A model generated the notes under the pieces. The model made no database searches. It was given only the letters and a program-made list of their open reading frames with translations, and was not told the DNA's origin. Both the position numbers and the translations under genes were made by a program. Shown one piece after another: positions 12,587 through 24,469 of a stretch of DNA of 64,000 nt (positions within the stretch are counted from its first letter, which is position 1; the number at the start of each line of letters is the position of its first letter). Source of the DNA: Corticium candelabrum (taxonomy: Eukaryota > Porifera > Homoscleromorpha > Homosclerophorida > Plakinidae); NCBI RefSeq assembly GCF_963422355.1, contig NC_085092.1:8312545-8376544 (forward strand). The letters run 5' to 3'.

Positions 12587-13812
12587 CTACACGCTAAAGG
12601 AACCTGCCACTGCTCCATTGTTTTGTTGCATGTCTGCAGGTAACAGCGCAAGATCCACTGTCTGTGATGATTTACAGCCACTATATCCACTGTCTGCTTG
12701 CAGACTAGTTGGTTTTGAGCTTTCATATCCCAGACGTGACTTTAGCGTCTTGTTCTTCGATTCTGTTTCTTCACTACATTCTTGTTCTTCTGCCACTGGT
12801 TTTGCTTCTTCTTCACTATCTTTCTTCTCCATTGCCTCTGATTGTAAACGATACATATTCTCAACAGACACCAGCCGTTTTCGTAGCTCCTCCTTTTCAT
12901 TTCTAAGGGTTTGCTCAGTTTTTCGTGCAAGAGACAACTCGTTCTCATAATGTTGTTCTTGTTGCTTCAACTCGTTCTCATAACGTTGTCGTTGTTGCTT
13001 CAACTCGTTCTCATGTTGTTGTTGTTGTTGTTGCTTCACCTCAGTAACATGCTCTTGACATGTTGTAAAAGCCTTTTGATAATCCTGCAAGGCTTTCTCC
13101 ACACGTACATCCCGCAACATACATGTACATTCATTATCATGCATGAGTGTGTCTGTTTTCAGAGCACTGTTCTCGTCTTTAGGAGCACTGTTCTCATCTC
13201 TGACAGCACTGTTCTCAGCAACCGAAGCCTGGATATCCACCATGCCATTATGGCCATGCAACTCTACATTTCCTTCAAGTGGAATGATATTTCTAGTGGA
13301 TACCTGCAACCAGAAAAGGTTGTATTGTCACCGCAATCACACAAATTAAAGTTGAAAATAACTAGCAAAATAAAATATCATATGTCCTATCCGGATTTTT
13401 TGGACCAGCAGTGTTAAGCTGCTCATGCAAATCATGTAGCATCAAATTAATTAACAAGGCTTGGGCTGTCGGAAAACCACCACGCACCAAAAGTTTTTGG
13501 GGGTCCACGCTCGCCAAAAGTTTTTGGGGTCCATACTTCCCATAACCACGACACTGCGTAGAGATACAAAGACATACGTGTAGCTTGTGTACTTACTGGT
13601 CTTTGTTGTTGATCACACGTGACTTCCTGAATTGCTTCATCGCTAGCCTCTACTTCAACGCTACAGATTGAGTGTTTGAACACGAGACCTTTTCACAAGT
13701 CAAACACATCACTTACTCACCCTTCACCAACAAAGTTAGCAACTGGCACTGCAGTGTCAACGTGATCGCGCGAGTCTTGTGAAAAACCTAGCAATTCTGT
13801 TGGCTCGTCCAT
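12587..13812 (-). CDS. Gene C: glutamine-rich coiled-coil protein
   Basis: A three-exon model: 13812-13721 (starts MDEPTELLGFSQDS), 13660-13597 and 13303-12587, about 290 residues, joining in phases 2 and 0. Residues from about 75 to 230 form a coiled coil with four QQ/YENELKQQ-type repeats, including one polyglutamine run. The C-terminus holds a DSGYSG motif. I do not recognise a family. The 19-bp block CTTTTCTGGTTGCAGGTAT at the exon 3 acceptor has a close counterpart before the gene D exon, so C and D look related. An alternative acceptor upstream of exon 2 (AAAAG at 13690) would need a weaker donor in exon 1. Confidence 0.6.
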
Positions 13813-15058
13813 CTCCTCACATTTCCAAGTCGCTAGGGAAGTCGTTCATTTCCACTTGACTTTAGCTAGAATCCAACAATTTTAAAAATAAACCGGTATT
13901 GCGCAGTTGCGACAGTCATGTGATCTACAGATTAATTTTGGCGCTAACAGTTCCCGCCAACGCTAGAGGCACCTCCATATATGGCATTACACGTGTACAC
14001 TCACACCCAAATGAACAGACTGTACTAAACACATTTCTGTGAAACTAGACAAAGACAATTTACCAAGAATAAATTTGTAACTCACTGTTCACAGCCTGCT
14101 ACCCAGAGATATCGACATTCCGTAAACTTGTCGAAATTTCTAGACTTTTATCGCGTCGTCTTCTCCTCACTCGCGCACATTGCGTTTACAAAACCATTGA
14201 TAGATTTGAATGAGCAACAAGAAACAAGCTACTCTAGGTAGCCAATCACAGTGTGCTCATTCACACACCATACCCACCCTAAACGACTCTGTACATTACA
14301 CTCTATGCATGCACGTAACAAGCTACCCCTAGGGCATCCGGGGAAGAGGGTACACTTGTGGGTGAGTAAATTAACATGCCACCTAGTAGGTATCACTAGA
14401 TGTTGTCTTTAGATATGGAAATATGCATATGATATCAGATTATATTACCTGGTAGGATCAATTAGATAGAGACCTGGCTGTTCAATTGCACATTCGAATC
14501 AACTTCACAAGCCATTCAAAAGTATAGAATCAACACGATTCACTCAAAGTTCTTTCATACTCCAAGCCAGTTACGTACTCGTAGTTTGCCATGCAAATGA
14601 TTACCATCACACATGTACTGTGTTCACTACCACTCAATTCGATATGTGTAAAGAAATTTACAGATACAAGACCAAACACATGCAGCCCTCAATTGTACAG
14701 TCACTGTACTCAACACTATGTATATACGCACATTGTCAACATAAAAATAAAACATACTTAGTAACTATTGTACTGATCATTTAGTATACCATGATGTCAT
14801 GATGCAGTTTGTTACATACTCATACATGCATACTGCATCAGCATAGAACAGTCGCTAGCTGCAGCTGTGGCTGTATGTACAGCAAGCATAATAGATGGCT
14901 GAACTGCTGCTATTTACAGCTTGCTTGATTGTTGTGTACCTATACACTGTCACTCACTGTTGGTTTTCAGCGCAGTAGATGACAAATCCCTTTGTCTTTG
15001 ATTCACTCTCCTCCGTAGGCTGGACATGCCAGCAATGCTGGATGCACAATCAGTTTTA
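13813..15058. other. Spacer upstream of gene C; no gene recognised
   Basis: The part up to 14443 is repeated upstream of gene C' (25753-26402), so it likely carries the gene C promoter. Beyond that I see AT-rich unique sequence without exons. Confidence 0.4.
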
Positions 15059-15933
15059 TCATTTCTTGTCGTTCTTGGCTACATGTTCTGATGATGACAA
15101 ACCACTGTCTGGAATGGTGTCAACACCAAGACCTTGCATGCCACTGATCTTTGAACCATTAAACTCTCTGACATGGATTGCTCTATTAAGTGTTCTCAGC
15201 AGCCCTAGTAGCGCCTCTATTGTATTTTAGTCGTTTCCTCACTTGCCTGAGCACGAAACAATTTATTCACAAGCTCCAACAGCTGCTTTTGTATGTCCTT
15301 CATTTCCTTCTGATGCTCTCCCTCATTTTCCAGGTTAAGAGATCGCTCATTCCCACAACGTTGCTTCAGATCTCTGTTTTCAGCCTTTAAATCACTATTT
15401 TCTTTACTTAGGTTGGTTATCATTTTCGGATGCAAATAAACAAGTTCTGGAAATTGTGCTGTAGACCTACTAGTCATTCGGTGACCAGCACTGTTCTCAG
15501 CCCTCTTTAGCTCCACCATGCTTTCACCAGGCATCTGCAACCAGAAGACAACGCTTCATTGTCACTGCATTTGCACTAAAAATGACTAGCAAAACTGTAC
15601 CCTATCTGGTGTTTTGGCCAAATCAATCATGCTATGTATACAGTAGCTATAATACCACAATGTATATGTAGTAATCTTTCCATCATACATGACCATAGTT
15701 ACAGTACTACATGCACAACCATGCACATCACCTAAGTATTGCACAAGCTGTTACATTATTAGCCCTTGACAAACCTGAAGGTTTCCAGGTGGAAAAACCT
15801 CAGAGACGTGTTCTTCTCTGACTCCTTGAAAGTCCTCTTTCCGCTTCCTCCACTCTTGCATATCTTCACTGTCATCATCACTTACAGATCCATCTGCATT
15901 CGGTTGGGCAACTACTGCCATTCTTGTAAAGTC
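15059..15933 (-). CDS. Gene D exons: coiled-coil protein, probably 3' part of gene B'
   Basis: Exon 15933-15775 (phase 0 at both ends, 53 codons, starts DFTRMAVVAQPN) is followed by an exon starting at 15534 (MPGESMVELKRAENSAG), which has a coiled coil of about 50 residues (NLSKENSDLKAENRDLKQR). That frame stays open to 15217. A donor (CAA|GTGAGG, about 15252) and a later frame ending KNDKK at 15059, with a DSGLSSS motif like gene C, suggest one more exon. The next minus-strand donor upstream is gene B' exon 1 (phase 0), so B' and D may form one gene. A separate start at the ATG in DFTRM is also possible. Function unknown. Confidence 0.45.
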
Positions 15934-16209
15934 CTACATATCAAAACAGCAATTAATGTGTTAGTACAAGTACAGATGTAATCCCATCATGTGATTGCTA
16001 GAAAGGTGAGCGAAGATAGCACAGCATCTTCTTAACAGAGGATATAAATTGGTCTATAATGAATGACTAATATTAATTATTGCTAATATAGTAATATCAC
16101 ATGACTAAACATGCTACTAACACAAGCTGCAAGTTGTTTTATAAATTCAGAACCAGACTGGTAGTATGCTCTATTCCTGAATGTGCAGGCAACATCAACA
16201 AGTAGTACA

Positions 16210-16312
16210 TGTAGTATGGTTGTCTGAGCCGGACTGCAAGGCCCACGAATGTGTAACGAGAGCTAGAGAGAGAAGACGATTAAATCGATTTGTTGTGAAG
16301 CAATCCTCCACA
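16210..16312 (+). repeat. 5' LTR of gypsy element A
   Basis: 103 bp from TGTAGTATGG to CCTCCACA. At 103 bp it is unusually short for an LTR. Confidence 0.9.
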
Positions 16313-16315
16313 TTT

Positions 16316-16340
16316 TGGCGTAGTCGGTAGGATACGAACG
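16316..16340 (+). promoter_or_regulatory. Primer-binding site of gypsy element A
   Basis: TGGCGTAGTCGGTAGGAT starts three bases after the LTR. It is complementary to a tRNA 3' end (CCA plus acceptor stem, running into a T-arm-like GTTCG). Confidence 0.7.
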
Positions 16341-16429
16341 ACCCACAGACATAACGGTAGTGAAGACAGGCAGAGCCCCTAAAGAATTTGTACTTGACTA
16401 AGGACACAACGTTGCAAGTGAGTTCGAGC

Positions 16430-19400
16430 TGTGGCTGGAAGACGCTAATGATTACATGGATATCTGCAAAGTGACAGAGCCCGCAGAGAAGAAAAGCCTC
16501 TTCCTGAACTTGGTCGGACTGAGTATTACATGAATAATAAAGGATAGGCTATCCCGGATGTGGTAGGAGATGAAAGAGACCCATACAAAACAATGACTGA
16601 CGCAGTCCTAGCGCACTTCCATCCGACGGTGAATGCAACATCTGAGCGACACAAGTTCCGACAACTAAAGCAGCAAAGCCAGAAGACCGTGACAGCGTTC
16701 TTAGGACGCCTACTAGCCAAGGTAGAACATGTGAGTTTGAATCAACGCGTGTAGACATGATACTGAACAGACAAATTAGAGACCAACTGATTGTTGGGCT
16801 AAGACATAACGATATTTGAAGGGGACTACTGAAAGAGTCTCAACTCACCCTGGCTCGACCAGTGTCAAAAGCGGTGGCGTATGAGGCATCTATAGCTGAC
16901 AACTCCCTGTATGAGGAAGTTCCACCGCCAAGCCTAGCAAACAAAGTGAGCCAATCAAATCCAGAGTAAAGGAAACGCTGGGAAGTGCAGATACTGTGGT
17001 CGCCACCATACTGAGGAAAACAACACTGTCACAAGATGGGGCACTTTGCTGCCGTGTGCTTCCGTAAGAACAAGATGGCAGTGGCACGTGCAGTGGACCA
17101 AGAAGGACTTGGCCTAGAAGCAGATGAGCAGACAAATCGGGTGACTGAGGATTACGACATGATATACAAGACAGGGAGCGGGCAACGGTCGAAACTCTTC
17201 ACAAGGACACTAACAGTCAATGGAAAACACTGCAGGGGACTGCTGGACACGGGAGCAACTAGAACCCTCATCACACCAGACATAGTGGCAGCAACACGAC
17301 CAAGCCACACAGTTCTTAAGGCCTATGACGGCACGCCAGTCACAACACTCGGAGTAGCAGACGTTACCATTTCGTCCGACAGCAAGTCCTGCACATGCAC
17401 GTGCTTCGTGGTCCCAACAGGACAAACTGTACTCTTCGGTCAAGACGTTATCGTACAGCTGCAGTTGTTGTCACTTGCGGACGTGAACGTAGTCAAAGTC
17501 AGACCTGTGGACATCACCGTCGATCCCAAGGCAACGCCGGTCGCACTCCCTTCCAGGCACCATGCTTTCAGTCTCCGGGAAGCTATCGAAGCAGAGATCA
17601 AGAGGCTGGAAGAACGTGACGTGATCGAGTCAGTCCAGGAAGCCACACCGTGGGTATCGCCGCTAGTACCAACACGGAAGGCGAATGGCACGATAAAACT
17701 GTGCGTGGACTACAGACGTCTAAATAAAGCCATCATACGGCAGTGGCATATGTTGCCTACATTAGAGGAGATAACGGCAAAGCTGGAAGGAGCTAAAGTA
17801 TTCTCTGTCCTAGATGCAGAATCTGGCTTCCATCAGATCCCGCTGGCCATGGACTCTTGCCCATACACCACTTTCACATCCCATTGTGGCCTCTACCGAT
17901 TTAAACGACTCCCGTTCGGTATCAGCAGTGCCCTCGAGATCTTTCAACGCGTGGTCAGTGACATCCTGCACGGCACAGAGGAAGTGATGGTCTATATAGA
18001 CGACATTCTCGTTTTCGGCATGTCTCAGGAAGAACACGACAAGAGGATGGAATTGGTATTGCGGCGCTTGAGCAATGTCAATTTGAGGCTCAACTGGGCA
18101 AAGTGCCAGCTTCGACAGACAGACGCAGACAAGTTGAGGGCCATTCAGGATATGCCCTATCCCACATCAGTCACAGATTTGCGGTGTTCCTTGGCCTAGC
18201 CACATACCTAGGCAAATTTATTCCCCACCTCTCACAAATCACAGATGGTTTACGTCGAATTGCCAAGCAGGAGCCATTTGTGGCCAACAGTGAGTTGAAG
18301 AACACCTACGATGCAGCATAGAGGGGTATTGCAACAGCCTTGCAAAGGCTCGCATATTTCCGACCCTCCAGCTTGGTCCCAACGGCTATTAGTAGCGATG
18401 CTTCACCACACGGCCAGGGGCGATGCTTTTGCAGAAAGATGACAGAAGTCAATGGACCCCGGTGGCATGAGCGAGTCGGTCATTGACAGCAGCGAAAACC
18501 CGTTATTCCCAGTTGGAAGGGAAATGCTTGAAGTGGTATTTGCAATCACACGCTTCCGTCAATATGTACTGGGACGACACATACAGCCCTTCACCGATCA
18601 TAAACCGCTCGTCAACATCGTGTGCAAGCCATTCGATGACATACCACCTCAACTTCAGCGTTGGTTGGTCGCCCTGATGCCGTATCAATACTCACTGACG
18701 TACACACCCGGCCATCACTTGGTGTGTGCAGACGCATTATCTAGGGCCCCACTGGTGGACCAACACCCGTCGCCCGAGGAATGTCGGTCCATGCGCGAAT
18801 ATGTGAATATGGTCTTAGAAGAAGCACCAGTGGGTATGGACGAGATACAAAGAGCATCCGAGGATGATCCTCTCATCAGCAGTCTCATGAAAAGAGTCAT
18901 TACCGTGTCCTGGAGAGACCTCAACCCACAAGAATCATCATACTTCCTAGTGCGGGAGCAACTGACAGCAATTGACGGTTTCTTACTGTTTGATAGTTGC
19001 TATGTTCTTCCTGAGAATCTCAGACAACCGGTACTAAGACTAGCCCAAGAGGGTCACCCAGGCCGAGACGCTTTCGTAGACACGCTGAGGACAAGAGTCT
19101 GGTGGCCCGAGCTGACCAAAAAGGCGACTGCCTTCGCAGAACAGTGTGGAGTGTGCTGGCGGAGGCATCCTAATCAAGAACAAGACTTGCAGCCGTCCGA
19201 AGTTAAGAGTGTCTGGAATAAACTGGCGATTGACCTCGTGTCAATAGAAGGACATTCGTGCTTGTCGATCATTGACTACGGCTCTCGCTACCCTGAAGTG
19301 ATCCCCTGGCCTTAGCATTAGCCACAGCAGTGATCGACAAACTTATGGAGATGTTCGCGAGGTTTCGGCTCCCATCAGTCCTAGTGACTGACAATGGACC

Positions 19401-19593
19401 TCAGTTCACAGCGGCAGAGATAGAACAATTTTTCAAGCAGTTGGATATTCGCCACGTCCATTCAAGCTCGCGGTATCCAAGATCCAATGGGATGGTCGAG
19501 AGGCTCCACCGTGTTTTGCGGCAACGGCTAAAAGGATTATGGCCGTCCATTTCTTTCCCATGCCGATTACAGCAAGTCTTGATGGACATCTGA
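16430..19593 (+). pseudogene. gag-pol of gypsy element A, broken
   Basis: A gag stretch lies near 16570-16750 and a zinc-knuckle end (MGHFAAVC) at 17036. The longest open part (17036-18199) carries protease LLDTGATRTLI and a reverse transcriptase with YIDDILVF. Compared with the family, about 15-20 residues are missing after KCQLRQT, and a frameshift follows near 18180. RNase H and the integrase zinc region continue at 18452-19315. Another frame break near 19315 separates the integrase core (VTDNGPQFTA, 19330-19593). No intact polyprotein can be made. Confidence 0.88.
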
Positions 19594-20084
19594 AATTCTA
19601 CTCACAGGATGTTAGGGACCACGCCAAGTAAAGCCCTCTTCGGCCGTGTCCTCCTCACCCGGGTACCATCCTATCACCACCCCGTTATGATTAACACTGC
19701 ACACCAGCTGAGAGCGAAGGCGGAGATGGCAACTGGCCACGCCGCGAGGGGAGGGGTACACCCCTACCCACACTAAAACCGGCACTACAATGATACTGCA
19801 GAATGGATGTACAGATACCACCAAAAAATGGCGAGAACTGGAACAGTAAGGGCGCCAGGTGGGGTGTCAGACGGCAAGCAAAGTTTGCTCAGGAAATGAC
19901 AACAGGTGAGGCAGTGTAATCGACAGCCCAAAGAAGATGAGCAGGATATGCCCAAAGCTTGGACCCAGGCCCCTATGCTTACAGACTCAGGAGGCGGAGA
20001 AGAGATTACACATCACGTACCGCCAACCCAGTGACCTACGGAAAGTTTTGTGGAGCCTTAATCTAAAATGACTGCGGCAATAAC

Positions 20085-20167
20085 GTGGGAACGGGGGGGG
20101 GGGGCAATAACATGGGAACGGGGGGGGGAAATAACATGGGAACGGGGGGAAATAACATGGGAACGGG
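20085..20167 (+). repeat. G-rich tandem repeat inside gypsy element A
   Basis: Four units of (G)5-13 plus AATAACATGGGAAC. The four G runs could form a G-quadruplex on the plus strand. Confidence 0.75.
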
Positions 20168-20403
20168 GAGCACCGATCCAGAGCCAAGATCAGTGGACAA
20201 CCCTGCCGAGCACTGGCACTCAGTACGGTCTCTATACAAGTCAGGGACAGTGACGAGGTCTGGGCGCCATGTGAAACTGTCGATGAAAGTGCAGGAAGCT
20301 GATATGTAGGAGACGTTAGTTGTATCGGGGTGTTGAGTTGCATTAGTTGAGTTGCATTAGTTGAGTTGAGTTGAGTTAGTAGCCTAAAAGACAGAGGGGG
20401 TAA

Positions 20404-20506
20404 TGTAGTATGGTTGTCTGGGCCGGACTGCGAGGCCCACGCATGCGTAACGAGAGCTACAGAGAGAAGACGATCGAATCGATTTATTGTGAAACAATCC
20501 TCCACA
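20404..20506 (+). repeat. 3' LTR of gypsy element A
   Basis: 103 bp, preceded by the purine-rich tract AAAAGACAGAGGGGGTAA (polypurine tract). Confidence 0.9.
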
Positions 20507-21031
20507 GTACACACCAAAATAACGATCACAACTGAAAACAAGATGACTGCCCCTGGGAAAAGATGTAATCAATATGCAAATCATGATTGCCCACCAGTAT
20601 TAGACACTACAAATATCTTGACAAGCACTAAATGACACTGGAAACAGCTTAAGTAAGGCATTTCCACTCTTTAAAAAGGTGACAACCATTTGATGTTGGT
20701 AGTAGTGATAGTGACCAAGCAACTGACACTATGTCTGCCAATGAATAACTTAAAACACCCCAACTGTGGGGTCGATTACTGCTGGATGCCTCATATTTAC
20801 TCCTACCATCATTGTCTACATAGCCTCTGTAAGGAATAAACCAAAACCACTTTCCATCCTGGTCAGTTGTGTGGGTCATCAGTAAGGGCAAACAGCAGGT
20901 ATAGCAGTCGAGGAACATATAAACTACATATGGTACTTCATTTGCTGCAGATGTCTACAAGCTATTTGGTACTTGCTTTATAATATATACAACGACACAC
21001 ATGTACATGCATGCCTATTTAAAACTCTCAC

Positions 21032-22162
21032 CTGTTCAGGCAGAGCATCCAAATTGTCAGCTGGCAATCGTGCTCTTAGCATCTTGTTCTCTTCTTCCAA
21101 CTTGCACACTTTCTTCTCTGCTTCTATTCGTCTACGCCTTTCTTCCTGCCATTCGTTTTCTACTTCATCTATTCTAGTGCCCATTTCTTGTTCATGTAAT
21201 TCTGACTGCAGCTTTTGATAATCTCTTACATGGCATTGATCAATGAGCTCCTTATGAGTCAGCATCTTCAGATCTCCTTCGACAAGATCAGGAAGTCCTT
21301 TCTGTTGTAATACACGGAGAGTTTCCCTTTTCCTAGACAAATTATCAGCACCTGCAACAGGTCCTACTGTTGATTTCTCTTCTGCCTTTGCAGAATACAA
21401 ACCTGCTTGCAAGCCTTTTGAAGAACTACTGGATTGTAGTCCATATCGTTGCTTGTATACAGCTTTCTGATAGTCAGTCAAGGTACACTCATGCATCAAT
21501 GAAGTTACAGGTTCTATTGCTTCTGCTGATTCGCTAGATGTCTGTAAAGTATTCTGTTTGGCAGCCAAACTTAATACACTTTGTTGTTCATCCTCTCTCT
21601 TGTACACTAACCTACTAGATGTATCACCAAATCCACTACCACTACCAGCCACTAATCTATACCGACCACCTGCTGTATCTTCTCTATTACTCTTAGCACT
21701 AGAAAACACAGAATCATCTGGAGAGTTCACCTTCCCCACCACCTCTCCTACACCACCAACGGCCCCCTTGCGGTAACGTGGTAATGATGATGAGGCATGA
21801 CTCTCGTGCCACCACGTTGCAAAAGGCTCAACATGCACCATCGTCCCTTTCTCTAACTGCGTCTCCTTCGGCGTACGCCACGATCCAATTTCCTTCGCTT
21901 TCATTCCAGCCACACGCTCCAGGGCGACACGCGCCCCTCCCGCCATCCCCATTTCACTCATATATTCTTTTTTTCTCTCTTTTCGTTCAAATCCTTGGGG
22001 ATTTACCTTCATCGCACCACTGGACGCCTCCGCCGTCGACAAATGGAATCGTGTTTCATCTTCTTGTTTCGTTTTCATCAATGCAGCTCGCATGTTCTCA
22101 TCAGAGGCAGCCAGACCTTGTCTTTGAGCATATACATCATCCCTGTATTTTTTACCAGCCAT
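21032..22162 (-). CDS. Gene B' exon 1: duplicate of the gene B coiled-coil N-terminus, no kinase
   Basis: One exon of 377 codons starting MAGKKYRDDVYAQRQG and ending LPEQ at a GTGAG donor, about 90 percent identical to gene B exon 1 and open throughout. It retains the C-terminal coiled coil (RRRIEAEKKVCKLEEENKML). The kinase exons were not included in the duplication. The next minus-strand exon in matching phase 0 is gene D exon 15933-15775, across the gypsy element. It may therefore encode a kinase-free coiled-coil protein that could pair with gene B protein, or it may be decaying. Confidence 0.6.
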
Positions 22163-22314
22163 TGCAACTGTTCACGAACGTGGGGCGTCGTCCTGGATGC
22201 AGGCACACACTCATAGCTTCCCTACTGACCGAGTAGGTCTAGCTCAATCTGAGCATGCGTGAGATAACAGCGACTTTGTTGATCTACGAAAAAACATCAT
22301 CAAGTGACGTCAAA

Positions 22315-23645
22315 TGAATAATGAAGAAGTACTTGAAGTGCAAACCCTCGGCCGGTATGCACCTTGAAGGTAAATTAGTCGCGCTATGACAAAATCGTAT
22401 AACAGAATGGTATGATGTGGGTAATAAATAAGAAGCATTATTGAAAATGACAAAGGTCGACCTTGAGGTAAGTCACGTGACTGGCTGCTACCGTGTACAA
22501 CGGGTAGCTACGCAGTCCGTCAGCCAACGTCCCGTAGGACCTCGCTTCTATTTTTTACAACCTTCGCTCGTCGGTTCTTTGTGCAGGTGATTGTTTGTGC
22601 AACTTGTAAGGTCGTAACTATGGCTGGTTTTAGGCGTGGCATACGTACCAGAGCCAAAACAAAATTAGATGTGGGAACGTTACAAATATAGTTGTTTCCA
22701 AATGATGGAACAAGCCAAATGTTACAAGTCGGAGAGCCTCGACGCTAGGCCGGCTGGCAATCTTCGCCTTACGTGATGAAGTAACGGGCGTGATCATTGT
22801 TCTGTTTGTTGGTGGGAAAGCTAGGTTACAAATGGAGACCAAACAAGCAGCTCACCACCGATTTTCCAGCTCACAAGAATGTAAAAGTCTCGTTCTTTGT
22901 GCAGCTTCTCTAGGCGTCTTGTTGTTTGTGCGGCTTCTCTAGCTAGACGTCGCCTACTGTTGTCATGAGGTGACCCCAGAGCCAAAACAAAACATCAATG
23001 CGGGAAAACATGCACGTGCACATGTAGATTAGCGTCTGTTCGCTCCGACTTTGGATACCGTAAAACAGAAATGAATAGAGACGCACTAGCGTACTTACAG
23101 GTCGGCCGAGCCGCTTTGTCCAACAAACAGACGCTGTCATGGACAATGCACGTTCTCCTTCGCAAATTCCCGTCAAACGCCAAATTTCTGTTGAAGACGA
23201 CACTAGTGATCGTTGCAACAACACCACGGCCGCTCAGCCACGCACACCCAAAATTCAAGCTGGCAGAACCACTATGCAGAAACACTGTAGAACAAGCAAA
23301 ATGTTACAAGTCAGGTACAGCTACACACCTCGCCCTGGTTGTTGTTGGGGAAACATACACGTACAAATGTATGTGCTAAACCCTTAAAGCAAAGGACTAA
23401 ACACCATGTACAGGACGGACGCCCGATGGCCGAATTCTCGTTAGCAGCTACCAAACAAAGCGAGGTGGAGCCTCATGATGACATCACGTTCGTCTATTGG
23501 TCAGTAATAACACCACTTCTCCTCTATTGGTCGGAATAGCTTCATTTGCATCTCCGCTAACCAACTATATATACGGTCGTTGGGTGTAAGCTTACGGTCA
23601 TCGAACGACTACTATACTTGAGGCCCTGAAATCCGAGCCTCGAGT
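22315..23645. other. About 1.3 kb insertion within duplication copy 2
   Basis: Absent from the corresponding place in copy 1 (about 11610-11727). It is GC-richer than its surroundings and has internal repeats (AAATGTTACAAGTC at about 22716 and 23298; TGTGC.GCTTCTCTAG at about 22900 and 22930). No domain is recognised. Clear terminal repeats or a target duplication are not visible. Confidence 0.5.
23480..23600 (+). promoter_or_regulatory. Promoter-like cluster: two inverted CCAAT boxes, octamer, TATA
   Basis: Two CTATTGGTC sites, ATTTGCAT (octamer-like) and ACTATATATACGG lie in this order within about 90 bp. That is the arrangement of a pol II core promoter reading rightwards. It sits in the inserted segment, so it may be a transposon promoter. 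Confidence 0.4.
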
Positions 23646-24247
23646 AATTACATTTATTAATTAAATTAGAGACTCTGACGCAACACTGCGTTTGTTGTTC
23701 AAAACGACGTCTCCTCCCAATACTTATAAAGACACAACATGGACAATTGGTAGTGTTGCTTGCCTTCTGAGTTGAAAAAGACCAAAAACGAAGAAATCCA
23801 ACCAAGAAATGTGACCTCTGTGTATAGCATGCATATTATTGTCAAGAGCATATGCAAAACAAGAAAATACTTGGACAGCAATATTTTGAGATGCAGCCAT
23901 GGCCAGACTGGCATCGCATGCATACAAAGGCAGTTTAAGAACTATTGCCAGTAAATGTTGGTTTTGCAATTCAAAAACACAAAACTCCACAAATGCCTAC
24001 AGCAAACAAGAGCTCTGGTGACTCTTCCTTCTACCCTGTGTCTTTCAAACTGTTTCAAGTAACAGTGGTGGTGGCAGTAACAACAACAACAACAACAACA
24101 ACAGTGACAGATAGGCAACTATATTTGCCACCAGTAGATAAGAGACATGAAGGCAAAACATATTCAAAATGTAATAATAAAGTTCGTAAGCATGGTACTG
24201 TACTGGTATTGTCTCATAAGTAATTAATTACGTGAAACCATGACCTG

Positions 24248-24250
<3 letters not shown>

Positions 24251-24317
<67 letters not shown>
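24251..24317. repeat. (CA)n microsatellite
   Basis: About 34 CA units; the duplicate of the tract at 12343-12434, but shorter. Confidence 0.95.
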
Positions 24318-24320
<3 letters not shown>

Positions 24321-24469
24321 CCCATGCTACAAACTGTATCACTAAAATAAATCAAAAAAGCGATAAAAATTGCGCATCAATTCCTCTGTTGTCAGTTCAG
24401 GTCTCCTACTCTGACTTCAGTTCATGATTTTGCTCTGGTTGTTCACCCTTCAGTCTGTTAGGGAGTGAA

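Larger units (their letters stand above)
9551..14443. repeat. Tandem segmental duplication, copy 1
   Basis: The segment from gene B intron 1 through gene B exon 1, gene C and its upstream flank is repeated in the same orientation at about 16036-26402. The matches include intergenic and intronic sequence, the AAC and CA microsatellites, and exon boundaries (gene C exons are offset by exactly 11940 bp). Identity is high by eye, above 90 percent over most of the length. Confidence 0.85.
16210..20506 (+). mobile_element. Ty3/gypsy LTR retrotransposon, degenerate
   Basis: The element has 103-bp LTRs (16210-16312 and 20404-20506, TG...CA, 9 differences by my count), a primer-binding site at 16316, a purine tract before the 3' LTR, and the 5-bp target duplication GTACA (16205-16209, 20507-20511). 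The uninterrupted paralogous site is at about 9714-9725. Order gag, protease, RT, RNase H, integrase is that of Ty3/gypsy. Several frame breaks make it inactive. Confidence 0.92.

Noticed and set aside
12911-13417. Plus-strand leucine-rich frame opposite gene C
   Set aside because: It is the antisense shadow of the glutamine-rich coiled coil (CAG/CAA read as CTG/TTG).
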